A stretch of 64,000 nucleotides of DNA from CAWIMX01 sp963792785 (GCA_963792785.1 CAWBXO010000004.1:1178001-1242000), one strand, 5' to 3'. Counted from the first letter of the stretch, positions 32,365-45,639 are shown. Numbers and translations: made by a program. Notes: generated from the sequence alone by a model not told the origin.

Positions 32365-34001
32365 ACGGCGCCATGCTGCCCTGGATCGCCGTGTGGTGCG
32401 GCCAGATCGCCCTGCTGGTCACGATCGCCGCCGCTGCCGCCGCGGCCCTCCGCCTCAGGATAGCCGCGATCCGCTACCCGTTCTGGCAGGCGGTGGTCGC
32501 CGCCTGTCTCCTGCTGCCGGTCGTGCCGGTGTTCATCGCCGCGCCGACCGGTACCGGCATCGTCGGGCCGTCCGCCCCCGCGCTCGCCGCACCGGCGTCG
32601 ATCGTCGTCGCCACCGCGGCCGCCCAGCCGTCGTTCTCCCGGATCGCGCTTGCGATCCTCGTCGGAGGCGCACTGCTGCGGACGGTCTGGCTTGTCCTCG
32701 GATTCCTGCAGCTGCACGCGCTCGGCCGCCACGGCGATGCCGGCGAAGTGGATGCGTTCGCGGACTTGCGCGCCGCAATCGCGCCTCATGCGGACATTCG
32801 CTGGAATGACCGGATCGCGCAGCCCGCGACGTTCGGCGCCCGGCACCCGGTCGTACTGCTGCCGGCGCGGCTGCGCGAGCTGCCGCCCGCCGCGCAGCGT
32901 GCCGTCGTGGCGCACGAGCTCGTGCACGTGGCCCGCCGCGACTGGCTCTGGCTTCCGGTGGAGGAGGCGGTGCGCACGGCGTTCTGGTTCCACCCCTTCG
33001 TACGGTGGGCGCTGGCGCAGATTCACCTGGGACGCGAGCAGCTCGTGGACGCGCGCGTCGTCCGGCACACGGGCGTCCGCGACGCCTACATGGCGGCGCT
33101 GCTGCACTTCGCCGATTCGCCTGCCGGGCGCGCGCCGGCCATTCCGTTCATTCGCCCGCGTCACCTGGCGGCCCGCCTGCGCGCGCTCGCCAAGGAGGAA
33201 GTCATGTCGATCCGGAAGGCCGCAATCCTCAGCGTCCTGTCGTCAGCGGTTGTCGCCGCCGGCGCGTGGTCGCTCACGCAGATGCTGCCGCTGCCCCTGC
33301 TCGCCGCCCAGGTCGGCGCGGCGACCGTCAACGAGACGGGGCCCCTGAAGCGCGCGACCACCGTCGTCAACGCGGAATATCCCGCTGAGGCGCGAGGCCT
33401 GGGCATTCTCGCCGACGTCAGCGTGGGCGTGACCGTCGCGCCGTCCGGCGAGGTGATCGAGACCAAAGCAGTCTCCTGGGGCTACCACGTCTCCGGCGAT
33501 GACAGCCAGGCACGTGACGCCTTCCTCGCGGCGGAGCCGATCAACAAGAGGTTCGTGGCCGTCGCGGAGCAGGCTGCCAGACAGTGGCGCTTCGATGCCG
33601 GAGCGTCGGAGTGGAAGACGGGCATCCGGTTCGAGTTCCGGGCGCTCGGGCAGCATGAGGAGGTGACGGTGTCATCGCCCAACGCCGTGCCGCCGCCGGC
33701 GCCGGCTCCCGGCGAACCGCTTCGGGTCGGCGGAGGCATCAAGGCGCCCCGCGTCCTGACGCGGACGAAACCGTACTACACGCAGGAGGCGCTAAAAGCG
33801 CGCGTCGAAGGCACCGTGATTCTGGAAGTCACCGTCGACCACGAGGGGCACGTCTCGAACGCCAAGGTGCTGCGCTCGATCCCGATGCTCGATCAGGCGG
33901 CGATCGACACCGTGCGCGAATGGACGTTCGAACCGACGCTCCTGAACGGGGCGCCGGTCGACGTGTCGATGGTCGTGACGCTGAACTTTACGCTGTCTTG
34001 A
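32361..34001 (+). CDS. BlaR1-like M56 membrane peptidase with a TonB-type C-terminal domain
   Basis: The 546-residue protein has transmembrane helices at about 7-30, 40-60 and 95-118, the zinc-peptidase motif HELVHVARRDW (185-189 core), VRTAFWFHPFVRWALAQIHL and a fourth helix near 288-306. Instead of a penicillin-binding sensor it carries two beta-rich regions with a TonB C-terminal domain at the end (GGIKAPRVLTRTKPYYTQEA, EGTVILEVTVDHEGHV). M56 peptidases cleave the cognate BlaI repressor. The signal here is unknown. TonB-like tails on M56 proteins are frequent in Acidobacteria. Confidence 0.92.
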   Translation: MNGAMLPWIAVWCGQIALLVTIAAAAAAALRLRIAAIRYPFWQAVVAACLLLPVVPVFIAAPTGTGIVGPSAPALAAPASIVVATAAAQPSFSRIALAILVGGALLRTVWLVLGFLQLHALGRHGDAGEVDAFADLRAAIAPHADIRWNDRIAQPATFGARHPVVLLPARLRELPPAAQRAVVAHELVHVARRDWLWLPVEEAVRTAFWFHPFVRWALAQIHLGREQLVDARVVRHTGVRDAYMAALLHFADSPAGRAPAIPFIRPRHLAARLRALAKEEVMSIRKAAILSVLSSAVVAAGAWSLTQMLPLPLLAAQVGAATVNETGPLKRATTVVNAEYPAEARGLGILADVSVGVTVAPSGEVIETKAVSWGYHVSGDDSQARDAFLAAEPINKRFVAVAEQAARQWRFDAGASEWKTGIRFEFRALGQHEEVTVSSPNAVPPPAPAPGEPLRVGGGIKAPRVLTRTKPYYTQEALKARVEGTVILEVTVDHEGHVSNAKVLRSIPMLDQAAIDTVREWTFEPTLLNGAPVDVSMVVTLNFTLS

Positions 34002-34338
34002 GCAGCGACAACTTCGGCGCCTTCCCGGACGCCTCGACGCGGCCCTTGACGTAGGCGCCGTCGGCGAAGCTCACCGCCGGCGCCGAGAGCTCGCCCTCGA
34101 CACGGCCGGTCGCCGACACCGAGATCGCGGAGGCCGCCACCAGCTTGCCCGTCGCCTCGCCGCCGATCGCGATCCGGTCGGCGGTGAGGTCTGCGGTCAC
34201 GCGCCCGCCCTCCGACACCGTCAATTCGTGTCCGCTCACGTCTACGGACCCATCCACCTGGCCCGCGATGATCAGGGGTTCCTGGGCCGAAATTTCGCCT
34301 TTGATCCGAATCGAGGGTCCAATCTGCGATGCATTCAT
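33988..34338 (-). CDS. Bactofilin
   Basis: The 116-residue protein (start ATG 34338 with an AAGGAG ribosome-binding site 8 nt upstream; longer upstream extension is unlikely) is a bactofilin, a polymer-forming cytoskeletal protein of the DUF583/bactofilin right-handed beta-helix type: IGPSIRIKGEISAQEPLIIA, VDGSVDVSGHELTVSEGGRV, IAIGGEATGKLVA. These proteins form filaments or membrane-associated scaffolds for cell shape or polar structures. It faces the M56 gene with 14 nt of overlap at the 3' ends. Confidence 0.92.
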   Translation of the reverse strand: MNASQIGPSIRIKGEISAQEPLIIAGQVDGSVDVSGHELTVSEGGRVTADLTADRIAIGGEATGKLVAASAISVSATGRVEGELSAPAVSFADGAYVKGRVEASGKAPKLSLLKTA

Positions 34339-34493
34339 GGGCTGGCTCCTTAAAGGTCTGGCTACGCGCCCTCGCAAACGGCGTACCTGGTCTCGGGCTG
34401 CCACTGGCCGACAGGATACCCCTGGCCGCCTCCCCCCGTGTCGACAAGTTGGTCAGTCCGATTACAAAGTTGATCGCCGACGCGTAGTTCGGC

Positions 34494-36962
34494 TCAGTCG
34501 GACCGCAGCGTCGCGAACGGATCGAGATCGGGCAACGCGAATCGCCACAGCCCACACGACGAGTCAGCCCCAGGGTCGCGACGGCCAGCGCCGACAGGCC
34601 CAAAAGGACCGGATCGCGCGGGTTCACGCGATACAAGAGCGGAGCCCCACGATCTCTGCGTCAGAACGATCACGCCGAGTCCGGCCACGGCTCCGAGCGC
34701 GACGTACCGGCCCACGCGCCCCGCGGCAAGGCCGACGACGCCCGCGCGCGTCGAGCCCAACGCGAGCCGCAGGGCGATTTCCTTGACCCCGCCGGATACG
34801 ACGAGGCGCGTCACGCCCAGCACGCCGGTCGCCGCAATCAACGCCGCGACGGCGGCGAACACGACGAGGAGCTAGCGCCTGCAGCCGCCGATCGGCCGCC
34901 ACGGCGTCGAGCCTGATCCGCCAGCGGCTGGATTTCGGCGACGCTCAGTCCGGAGTCGACAGCGGCCAGCGCGGATCTGAATGGCGCCAACGGCGCGACA
35001 ATCGGCGGCTCCGCGGTGCGAATCACCAGCCACGCGGCCGACGTGGTGCCGTCGGCTCTCCAGGGAATGTAGATGGTGGGCTTGACGGCATCAGTCAGGC
35101 CGTCGTACTTCACGTCGTCCACGACGCCGACCACGATCGCCGAGCCCCCAGCACCGACCTCGACGCGCCGACCGACGGCGCCGGTCTTCGAAGCCCGAGG
35201 CGCGACGCCGCGAGACGGCTGAGAATGATCCGCGCTGCTGTCGCACCGCGGCGTCCACGATCCGTGAAGCTTCGGCCCTCGCGCACACTGACGCTGAGAA
35301 CACTCAGGGCATCCGGATCGATCCTGTTGAGAATGGCGCTGATGCTGGCGCGCTCGCCAGCCGCGTCGGCAAGCACTGACGCTAGCCGCCCGTGCAGGCG
35401 CGGGACAACGGAAGGCAGGACACACGGGCGACACCGGCCACACCGGGCGTTTCGGAAGTCGCACGCATGGCGGCGGCGCTGGCTCGTTCGTCCGCGTCCG
35501 AGGTGACGCGGGGCATGGAGACACTGAGAGTGTCTTCGCTCCGGAAGCCGAGCGGGACCTGGACGGCGTGCAGATAGCTGAACGACGAGCAAGCACAGCA
35601 CCCGAGGTCAGCACGGCAGATCGCCGCGATCTGCGCGACGATGATCGCGGCCTGCCATCCGCGAATCCGCAGCGAGTCGCGCCGGCTGGGCGCCGGCGAG
35701 GAGACCGCCGGCGCCCCGTAGCTTCCGTGGCGACGAGCCGCCCGCCGGCTGCGACCGCGATCGTCAGCACCCGGAAGATCACAGCCAGCCGCTCGCCACC
35801 GCGTCAGGCAGCACTGTCGTCGGGGTCGGTCGGTGAGAAGCGTGAATGCGCCGATGCGCAGGTCGGCGCCGCCGGTCAGTCGCGCGGAGCGCTATGGCTC
35901 CCGCCAGCGCGACGGCCATGCCGAGCCCCGTCGCCAACACGTGATCATGAAGCCAACGTCAGCCATAAGGCCTGCGAGGAGCCGCCCCGGCGACGCGCCG
36001 AGTGCTGTCTGAATCGCGAACTGCCGCCGGCGCCCGTAAACGCGCGCGAGCACGAGGAGCGCCGCGCTCGCGCCGGCCATCAGCACCAGCAGGATGACGC
36101 CGACGTCGATCATCCGGGCTGCCCTGGCCAGGTTCGGATCCGTGCGGGCATCGAGGAGCGGCGCCACCTCGTAGCGCAGCGACTCGCAGCTGCTTCGGCG
36201 TCACACCAGGCCCTGCGCGAGCAGCGAACGACGTCGAGATCCGCCGCAGCTCGTCTCGAGCCTGACTCGTGGTTTCGGGCGACCGGAGCCGGCCGATGAC
36301 CCCGACGAACGTTCATGCGTGCGCTCGTGAAATAGGTGGTCGGATCATGCCCGCCGGGGGAACGCGAGAGGCGCCATCATAATCGGCGCCCACGCGTCGA
36401 TGTCGCCGATGCCGTCACGGAGACCGACGAACCCCGTGGCATCACGCCGATGATCGAGAGCGGCCGACCGGCGACGACAATCGTTTCGTCCAGGCAACGC
36501 GCCGGGGCGCCGAACGCTCGCCTGCACCATGCATCGCTCACCACCACCACGGCGTCGCGAAGCGGCGCCTCGTTTTCCGACGGCAGGAACCAACGCCCCG
36601 CCGCCGGATGGACGTCAACCACGTCCGCGTAGTTCGTCGTGACAGCGGCAAACCGGGAGAAGATCGGCCCGGAAGCAGTCGGCACGGTGCTCGGGAAGTA
36701 CGTGGCGCCCGCGTAGGCTGCGTACGTACGCCGGCGAGAGGGCCTCGACCTGGGGATACGACCACGCCGGATAATATTGCCCCCGCATGGTTCGAGCCGC
36801 CTCCACGAGCGGTCGAGCATCGACGGCGGGAATGTGAACGGTCAGCACGGCGTCCACGCCCGCCACAAGAAGGGCCGACGCGGCCGTCGCGACCGCCAGC
36901 ATCGCCGTAATGCTGCCGGCGAAGCGCCACTCGCGTCGAAGCTGCCTCAGTTCGTACATCAT
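34494..36962 (-). pseudogene. ADOP-family (MacB/FtsX-like) permease, heavily frameshifted
   Basis: Pieces of a MacB-like permease occur in different frames over about 2.47 kb, the full length of the family: start MMYELRQLRREWRFAGSITA (36962), the periplasmic segments YAAYAGATYFPSTVPTASGP and AVVVVSDAWCRRAFGAPARC, an FtsX helix near 36100 (VGVILLVLMAGASAALLVLA), GRRRQFAIQTALGASPGRLL and the C-terminal LPDLDPFATLRSD. At least five frame changes separate them. There is no ATPase domain, as expected for ADOP proteins. It follows the neighbouring permease by 7 nt. Decay or very poor sequence are the two explanations; the clustering favours decay. Confidence 0.85.
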
Positions 36963-36969
36963 GCTCCCC

Positions 36970-39428
36970 TCAGCGCCGCAGCAGCGCACACGGATCGACC
37001 CGAACCGCACGGCGAAACGGCAGCGCGCACGCGAGGACGCCTCCGGCGACGACGGCCAGCGATGCACCGAGATATGTCGGCCAATCGGTCGCACTGACGG
37101 CAAAGAGCAGCGGACCGAGCGTTCGAGATGCCGCCCACGCGACGGCAATGCCCACGGCGAGTCCGGCGGCGATCATCCGCAGAACGTTCGCGAGGATCAG
37201 ACGGGCAAGATGCGCGTGGTGGGCTCCGAGGGCCTTGCGGATCCCAATCTCCACCAGCCGCGTGCTGACGGTCCATGACACGACGCCATAGATGCCGAGT
37301 ATCGTAAACGCGAACGTCGTGGTGCCAAACGCTATCGCGATCACGAGGAGTAGTTTGTTCGAGCCCCGGCCGCCAATCGTACGATCGACAAGGTCACGCA
37401 TTGGGGCAATCTCGTTGAACTCCGCCTCAGGCGCGAGCGCCGCGATCGCCGATTTGGCACTCGGCACGACGGCCATCGGATCACCGCTCGTTCGCAGCAG
37501 GAACTTCATCGACGTGCGTGGCGAGAGCCAATCCGACGGCCGATCGCCATCTTCGATGTACATGGCAGGCTCATCGACAAAATCGAGTGAGAACATGCGG
37601 ACGTTTCCGACAACCCCGACAACCGTCCACGACCCGCCGCTCACGGGCCGCATATCCTCTGGCCGTCTAGACGCACGGCCCGTGGAACGATCGGGCTCAA
37701 GGATATCGAGCTGACGTCCGAGCGGACGGCGATCCGGCCATAGACGGTCGGCGAGCGCACGGCTGACGACGACACGCCGCGCCGGCGAGTCGTCGTATCT
37801 GTCGAGCCCCAGCCCGTCGACTTGCCGGATGCCCGCAGTTTCGAAGTAGCCGGCGCCGACCACCCAGATGCCCGCCAAGCCCGCAGCGGCCGGTGGCGAC
37901 CCGCTCGGCACCACGAATCGAGGACTCCACTGTGTCCATCGAATTGGGACGCCGTCACTCTTCGATGCGGCCGTCACTCCGGGGAGCTGACGGAGGCGAC
38001 CGACGACGGCGTCGCTCCAATCGCGGAGTTGTTGTCGTTCACTGCCGACCGTCTCCGGAGGACGCACGTCCATGAGGAGCAGGCGATCCGCGTCGAATCC
38101 CCAGTCGGCACGAGTCAAGCCGACGAAGCTTCGGACCAGGAGTCCGGCAACGACAACCAATGGGAGCGCAATAGCGACTTGGACGAACGCAAAGAAGTTG
38201 CGCGCGCGCGAGTGACGGGCTCCAGCCGTCGTCTGGAATCCGGCTGTCAGCAGCGGCGACACGTCGCGCCTCGACGCCGACCATGCGGGCCAGAGGCCAG
38301 AGACCAGCGCGGTGCCGACTGTCACGATTGCGGTGAATGCGAGCGTTCGTCCGTCGAGCCGAGCCGATTGCAATCGTGGAATATCCACGAGTGCGAGGCG
38401 ATTGACGCCCTGAAGGATGGCCTGGGCGAGCACGAGCCCAACGGTGCCGGCGACGATCGACAACACGAACGCCTCCATCAGGAGCTGCCGCAGGAGCCGT
38501 CCGCGTGACGCCCCGGTGGCCGCTCGAACCGCGAGCTCATATTCGCGATCCGCCGCCCGGGCCAGATAGAGTTGACCGACATTCACACATGCCATCAGCA
38601 GCACAAGACCCACCGCCGCCAGCAAGGTCCACAGTGCGCGCTCGTACTCGCCAATGACGATCTGGCGCAGAGGGAAGACGCCCGCCACCGTCCGGTTGTT
38701 CGTGTCCGGATACGCCAGCGCGAGACGCCGGTTGATCCGATCGAGATCCCGTGTGGCGTCCGCCACCGAGACGCCCGCTTTCAACCTGCCGACGGCGTGG
38801 AAGACCGCGTCGCCGCGCTGATCGCTCGTCCGTAGACCGCATGGCGTCGGCCGCCACAGGCGGACATCGGTGTCCGGGAAGAAGAAACCGGCCGGCATCA
38901 CGCCGACGACTTCGTGCACGCGACCCTCGATGCGAAGGGTGCGGCCCAGGACGTCCGGCGTCTGCCGCAGTGCGAGCGCCAGAATGCGTCACTGACAATC
39001 ACGACCGCGCGGCCACCGGAGCGGCCCTCGTCAGCGGTGAAATTGCGGCCGACCGCCGGCGTCACACCAAGAACGGGCAGCACCGACGGACCGATACACG
39101 CCGCCATGATTCAATCGGACGCGTCCAATCCCACGGACACTGGGCCAGCATCGATGAACCGCGCCATGTCCTCGAACGCGGTCGAGTCGCGACGCCAGTC
39201 CTCCAAATCAACGCCGCTAATACCGCGAGTCACGCCGGCATCCGCGGATCCCCAGATGAACGTCAGGCGGCCGGCATCCCGATAGGGAAACGGCGCGAGG
39301 AGTACGGCGTTCGTGAAACTGAAGATGGCGCTCGTCGTTCCGATGCCGAGGGCAAGAGACACGACGACAAGCGCGGTCCACAGCGGAGCACGGCGGGAAA
39401 GGCGCAGCACGTAGTGAAGATCATTCAT
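36970..39428 (-). pseudogene. ADOP-family permease with an in-frame stop and a frameshift
   Basis: The gene would encode about 819 residues starting at ATG 39428 (MNDLHYVLRLSRRAPLWTAL) with the MacB-PCD periplasmic domain, the FtsX helices (LWTLLAAVGLVLLMACVNVG) and a duplicated second half ending LPFRRAVRVDPCALLRR. Codon 106 (TGA at 39111-39113) interrupts the frame after GLDASD. A single missing base near 38970 shifts the frame after DAFWRSH. The remaining 649 residues from 38919 are intact and typical. These permeases lack an ATPase and depend on one encoded elsewhere. Together with its broken neighbour it looks like an inactivated tandem pair. Confidence 0.87.
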
Positions 39429-39653
39429 ACAAGAGGAGATGCTAGCCAGAATCATTAGACCATTTCAGGCGAATAGACAAATGCCGGGCCCAATCTTGTC
39501 TACCAGGGCGGTCGGGCGCTCCGCAAGGGCCAACTGGCGCCTTGCTGATGGGCCCGTAGCGCGCTCTACACGCTCGATGTCGGCATCAGGGTGGCCACCC
39601 CTGACACCCGCCTGCGCGGTTCACTATAATTCGACGCGGAAGGAGCATCCCTC

Positions 39654-40301
39654 ATGCGTCGAACCCTCGTCGTCTGCTGCCTGGCCCTGTGCGCCGGTGC
39701 GTTTAGCCTCGCCGCCCCGGCCTCGGCCCAGCTGGGCGCGCGCCCGACCGAAGACTGGATCCGCACCCTCGACAACCCCGACCGCATCGCGGGACTCAAA
39801 GTCCGCGAGGTCATCGCCAAGCTCGGCCTCAAGCCCGGCGACAAAGTCGCCGACATCGGCGCCGGCACGGGCGTCTTCACGATCCCGCTCGCGCAGACCG
39901 TCAAGCCCGGCATGGTCTACGCCGTCGAAGTGGACGAAGGCCTCGTGAACCACATCGCCGAGACCGCTGAGGAGCAGGGCATGCGCAACGTGACCGCCAT
40001 CTACGGCGACTACGGCGATCCCCTGCTGCCCGAGCAGGTCGACGTCGCGCTCATCGCCGACGTCCTGCACCACATCGAGAAGCGCGCGGAGTACCTCAAG
40101 ACGCTGGCGGGCTACATCAAGCCCGGCGGCCGCGTCGCGATCGTCGAGTTCATCCCCGAGAAGGGCGGCCACCGCAACGAACCCTCGCTGCAGGTCAGCC
40201 AGGCGACGGCGACGGGCTGGATGGCCGACGCCGGGTTCAAGCCGGTCGAGGAAGTGCCGATGTTCGACGACAAGTGGTTCGTGATCTTCGGGAAGCAGTA
40301 G
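39654..40301 (+). CDS. Class I methyltransferase with an N-terminal signal peptide
   Basis: The 215-residue protein starts with a clear Sec signal (MRRTLVVCCLALCAGAFSLA, cut after ASAQ), followed by a methyltransferase domain: motif I VADIGAGTGVFTIPLAQTVK, acidic end of strand two YAVEVDEGLV, motif IV PEQVDVALIADVLHHIEKRA and a late beta hairpin with EVPMFDDKWFVIFGK. The domain is of the Methyltransf_11/25 kind. SAM is normally cytoplasmic, so an exported enzyme is puzzling, but such signal-bearing methyltransferases recur in this phylum. It lies 9 nt upstream of a secreted metallo-hydrolase. Confidence 0.85.
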   Translation: MRRTLVVCCLALCAGAFSLAAPASAQLGARPTEDWIRTLDNPDRIAGLKVREVIAKLGLKPGDKVADIGAGTGVFTIPLAQTVKPGMVYAVEVDEGLVNHIAETAEEQGMRNVTAIYGDYGDPLLPEQVDVALIADVLHHIEKRAEYLKTLAGYIKPGGRVAIVEFIPEKGGHRNEPSLQVSQATATGWMADAGFKPVEEVPMFDDKWFVIFGKQ

Positions 40302-40310
40302 GGGAGGACC

Positions 40311-41216
40311 GTGATGAAACGTGTGATCGCGCTCGTCGGGCTCGTCGCCGTGGCCGCCGTGGCCCTCGCCGCCCAGCAGCAGCTCTCGCCGGCGGCCCTC
40401 AACGCCACGCAGATCCAGCAGGTGAAGGCCAACCTCTATGTCATCACCGGGTCCGATCCCACCGTTCGTGGGGCGTTCAGTGGGGGCAACACGGGCGTGT
40501 TCGTCACCGGCGCGGGCGTCGTCGTCGTCGACACGAAGCTCGCCGGCTGGGGCCAGGTCATTCTCGACCGCATCCGGACGGTCACCGACAAGCCGATCAT
40601 CCGGATTATCAACACCCACACGCACGGGGACCACACCGGCAGCAACAGCTTCTTCGCGCCGACCGTCGACATCGTCGCCCAGGCGAACACCAAGGCGAAC
40701 ATGGAGAAGATGGACGCGTTCAAGGGCGAGAACGCGAAGTTCCTGCCGAAGGAGACGTTCACCGACTCGCTGACGCTCGGCAGCGGCGCCGATCGGATGG
40801 AGCTCTTCTACTTCGGCCGCGGCCACACCAGCGGCGACGCGATGATCTACTACCCGTCGCTGCGGGTGCTCCAGACCGGCGATCTGTTCGCGTGGAAGGA
40901 CGCGCCGCTCTACGACCGCGCCAACGGCGGCAGCGGCGTGGACGAGCCGCAGACACTCGCCAAGGCGCTCGCGCGCGTGACGGACTTCGACGTCGTGATT
41001 CCGGGCCACAGCCCGCTGATGCAGCGCAGCGACCTCGAGCAGTACCAGCGCTACACGGCCGACCTGCTCGCGCAGACGCGCGCGGCGAAGGCGGCGGGGA
41101 AGACGGCCGAGCAGGCCGCGGCCGGCATCGACCTGGCGTCGAAGTATCCGGGCTACAAGTCGGATCGGGTGGCGGCGGCCGTGCAGGCGATCTACGCCGA
41201 GCTCGACGGGCAGTAG
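40311..41216 (+). CDS. Exported metallo-beta-lactamase-fold hydrolase
   Basis: The 301-residue protein has a signal peptide (residues 1-21, VIALVGLVAVAAVALAA) and an MBL domain with NTHTHGDHTGSNSFF (zinc ligands H103, H105, D107, H108), YFGRGHTSGDAMIYYP, LQTGDLF and FDVVIPGHSPLM. The ATG at 40314 has the better-spaced ribosome-binding site (GGGGAGG) than the GTG at 40311. Related secreted hydrolases include class B-like lactamases and lactonases, but nothing proves antibiotic resistance. It follows the exported methyltransferase as a likely operon. Confidence 0.92.
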   Translation: MMKRVIALVGLVAVAAVALAAQQQLSPAALNATQIQQVKANLYVITGSDPTVRGAFSGGNTGVFVTGAGVVVVDTKLAGWGQVILDRIRTVTDKPIIRIINTHTHGDHTGSNSFFAPTVDIVAQANTKANMEKMDAFKGENAKFLPKETFTDSLTLGSGADRMELFYFGRGHTSGDAMIYYPSLRVLQTGDLFAWKDAPLYDRANGGSGVDEPQTLAKALARVTDFDVVIPGHSPLMQRSDLEQYQRYTADLLAQTRAAKAAGKTAEQAAAGIDLASKYPGYKSDRVAAAVQAIYAELDGQ

Positions 41217-41229
41217 AACAGGGCCCGAC

Positions 41230-41997
41230 CTACTCCGGCAGCGTTTGCTGCCAGCGGCGCATCCCGCGCAGCCAGCGATCGGGATCGGTGGCCTTGCGCT
41301 TCACGTACTCGGCGACTTCCGGATGCGGCAGGATGAGGAACCGCTCGTCCGCCAGGCCGGCGACGACCGCGTCGGCCACCGCGTCCGGCTCGATGGCCGA
41401 GTCGCCGAGCATGGCCAAGGCCTTCGCCGGCGCGCCCTCGAGCATCGCCGTCCGCACGCCCTGGGGGCAAAGGCAGCTCACCCCGATGCCGCGGTCGCCG
41501 TAGGTGATCGCCAGCCACTCGGCGAACGCCACCGCGGCGTGCTTCGTCACGGCGTAGGGCGCCGCGCCGATCTGCGTCAGCAGGCCCGCCGCCGACGCCG
41601 TATGTAGCAGGTATCCGCGACCAGCGGCGAGCATCGACGGCAGCACGGCGCGCGCGCCGTACACGTGAGCCATCACGTTGATCCGCCAGGTGCGCTCCCA
41701 GTCGTCATTCGACTCGCCGATCCCGCCGCGCCCGCTGACGCCGGCGTTCGAGCACAACAGGTCGACCCGGCCGTACGCGTCCAGCGTCGCGCGCACGAGG
41801 CGCTGCACGTCGGCCTCGACCGACACGTCCGCGATCGCCGCGGTGCCGCCGATCTCGCGCGCGACCTCGTGGGCGCTCTCGGCCCGGTCGGCGACGACGA
41901 CGGCGCGCGCGCCTTCACGGGCGAACCGCCGGCACAGCGCGCGGCCGATGCCGCTGGCGCCGCCGGTCACGATGATGACGGCATCTCGAGGCTGCAT
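41230..41997 (-). CDS. Short-chain dehydrogenase/reductase
   Basis: The 255-residue Rossmann protein has the cofactor-binding TGGASGIGRALCRRFA (glycine-rich TGxxxGIG), SNAGVSGRGG, the catalytic triad in GYLLHTASAAGLL and APYAVTKHAAVAFAEWLAIT (Ser, Tyr-x-x-x-Lys) and VSCLCPQGVRTAML. It is a classical SDR of about normal length. The substrate cannot be deduced. It converges with the metallo-hydrolase gene 13 nt away, and its start lies just beyond the rRNA operon terminator. Confidence 0.93.
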   Translation of the reverse strand: MQPRDAVIIVTGGASGIGRALCRRFAREGARAVVVADRAESAHEVAREIGGTAAIADVSVEADVQRLVRATLDAYGRVDLLCSNAGVSGRGGIGESNDDWERTWRINVMAHVYGARAVLPSMLAAGRGYLLHTASAAGLLTQIGAAPYAVTKHAAVAFAEWLAITYGDRGIGVSCLCPQGVRTAMLEGAPAKALAMLGDSAIEPDAVADAVVAGLADERFLILPHPEVAEYVKRKATDPDRWLRGMRRWQQTLPE

Positions 41998-42026
41998 CCG
42001 GTGTCTCCTCTCACGGGTGAGGATAC

Positions 42027-42062
42027 AAAAAAAGCCCGGCGTCGCGAATGCGACGTCGGGCT
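42027..42062 (-). terminator. Rho-independent terminator of the rRNA operon
   Basis: Immediately after 5S, on the minus strand, a 13-bp stem (AGCCCGACGTCGC with GCGACGCCGGGCT, one mismatch) closes an ATTC loop and is followed by seven T residues. This is a strong intrinsic terminator. Confidence 0.92.
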
Positions 42063-42074
42063 TCGAGCGAATAA

Positions 42075-42192
<118 letters not shown>

Positions 42193-42308
42193 AACTTGGT
42201 GCCTGGGGTCCCGACTTCGCTCGCTGGCGCGAGCTACGTCGAGGCAAGCCTATATGCGCTTGTCTCGCCGAAGCGCCGTGAGGCGCGAAGGCGGATCGTC
42301 CCAGACAA

Positions 42309-42349
42309 TGTCAAAGAGCCAACTGAATATCCTGCAAACGGCAGTTTTT
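42309..42349 (-). promoter_or_regulatory. 23S 3' processing arm with boxA-like site
   Basis: The 30 nt at 42320-42349 are complementary, with one mismatch, to 45492-45521 on the far side of 23S. Together they form the long stem cleaved by RNase III. A GGCTCTTTGACA boxA-like sequence adjoins it at 42309-42320. Confidence 0.75.
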
Positions 42350-42396
42350 CCCGACGCACACGTGTCGCAGCGTTTCTGTATGCATTGAAAAAATAT

Positions 42397-45386
<2,990 letters not shown>

Positions 45387-45491
45387 ATAAGAAACTCGAA
45401 CTGACGTTGAGCCCTTCGCGCCAGGCACCGCAGCGCCCAGCACCAAGCACCCGACGTCAATTCCATGCACACTGCGATGTGTGTGGTCGGA

Positions 45492-45531
45492 AAAAACTAC
45501 CGTTTGCAGGATATTCAGTTGTCAAAGAGCC
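45492..45531 (-). promoter_or_regulatory. 23S 5' processing arm with boxA antitermination site
   Basis: The region before 23S carries GGCTCTTTGACA (boxA; E. coli TGCTCTTTAACA) at 45520-45531 followed by the 30-nt stem arm at 45492-45521 that pairs with 42320-42349 across 23S. Confidence 0.8.
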
Positions 45532-45566
45532 GGCGCGACTCAGGGCCACGCCGCGAAAATTCAAAG

Positions 45567-45639
45567 TGGAGAATACCGGGCTCGAACCGGTGACCTCCTG
45601 GTTGCAAACCAGGCGCTCTCCCAGCTGAGCTAATTCCCC
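45567..45639 (-). tRNA. tRNA-Ala (UGC)
   Basis: The 73-nt sequence folds with acceptor GGGGAAT/ATTCTCC, anticodon loop TTTGCAA (anticodon UGC) and T arm GGTTCGAGCCC. The 3' CCA is not encoded, so it must be added after transcription, unlike the neighbouring tRNA-Ile. It is the second tRNA in the 16S-23S spacer. Confidence 0.95.

Noticed and set aside
39111..39113. TGA codon in the ADOP permease read as selenocysteine
   Set aside because: No SECIS-like element was seen, the position is not a cysteine in the family as far as I recognise, and the same gene has a separate frameshift.
34494..39428. Transposon insertion as the cause of the broken permeases
   Set aside because: No transposase, terminal inverted repeats or target-site duplication were seen; the breaks are point changes.
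40311..41216. Antibiotic-resistance metallo-beta-lactamase
   Set aside because: The fold is shared by many hydrolases and nothing in the sequence points to lactam substrates.
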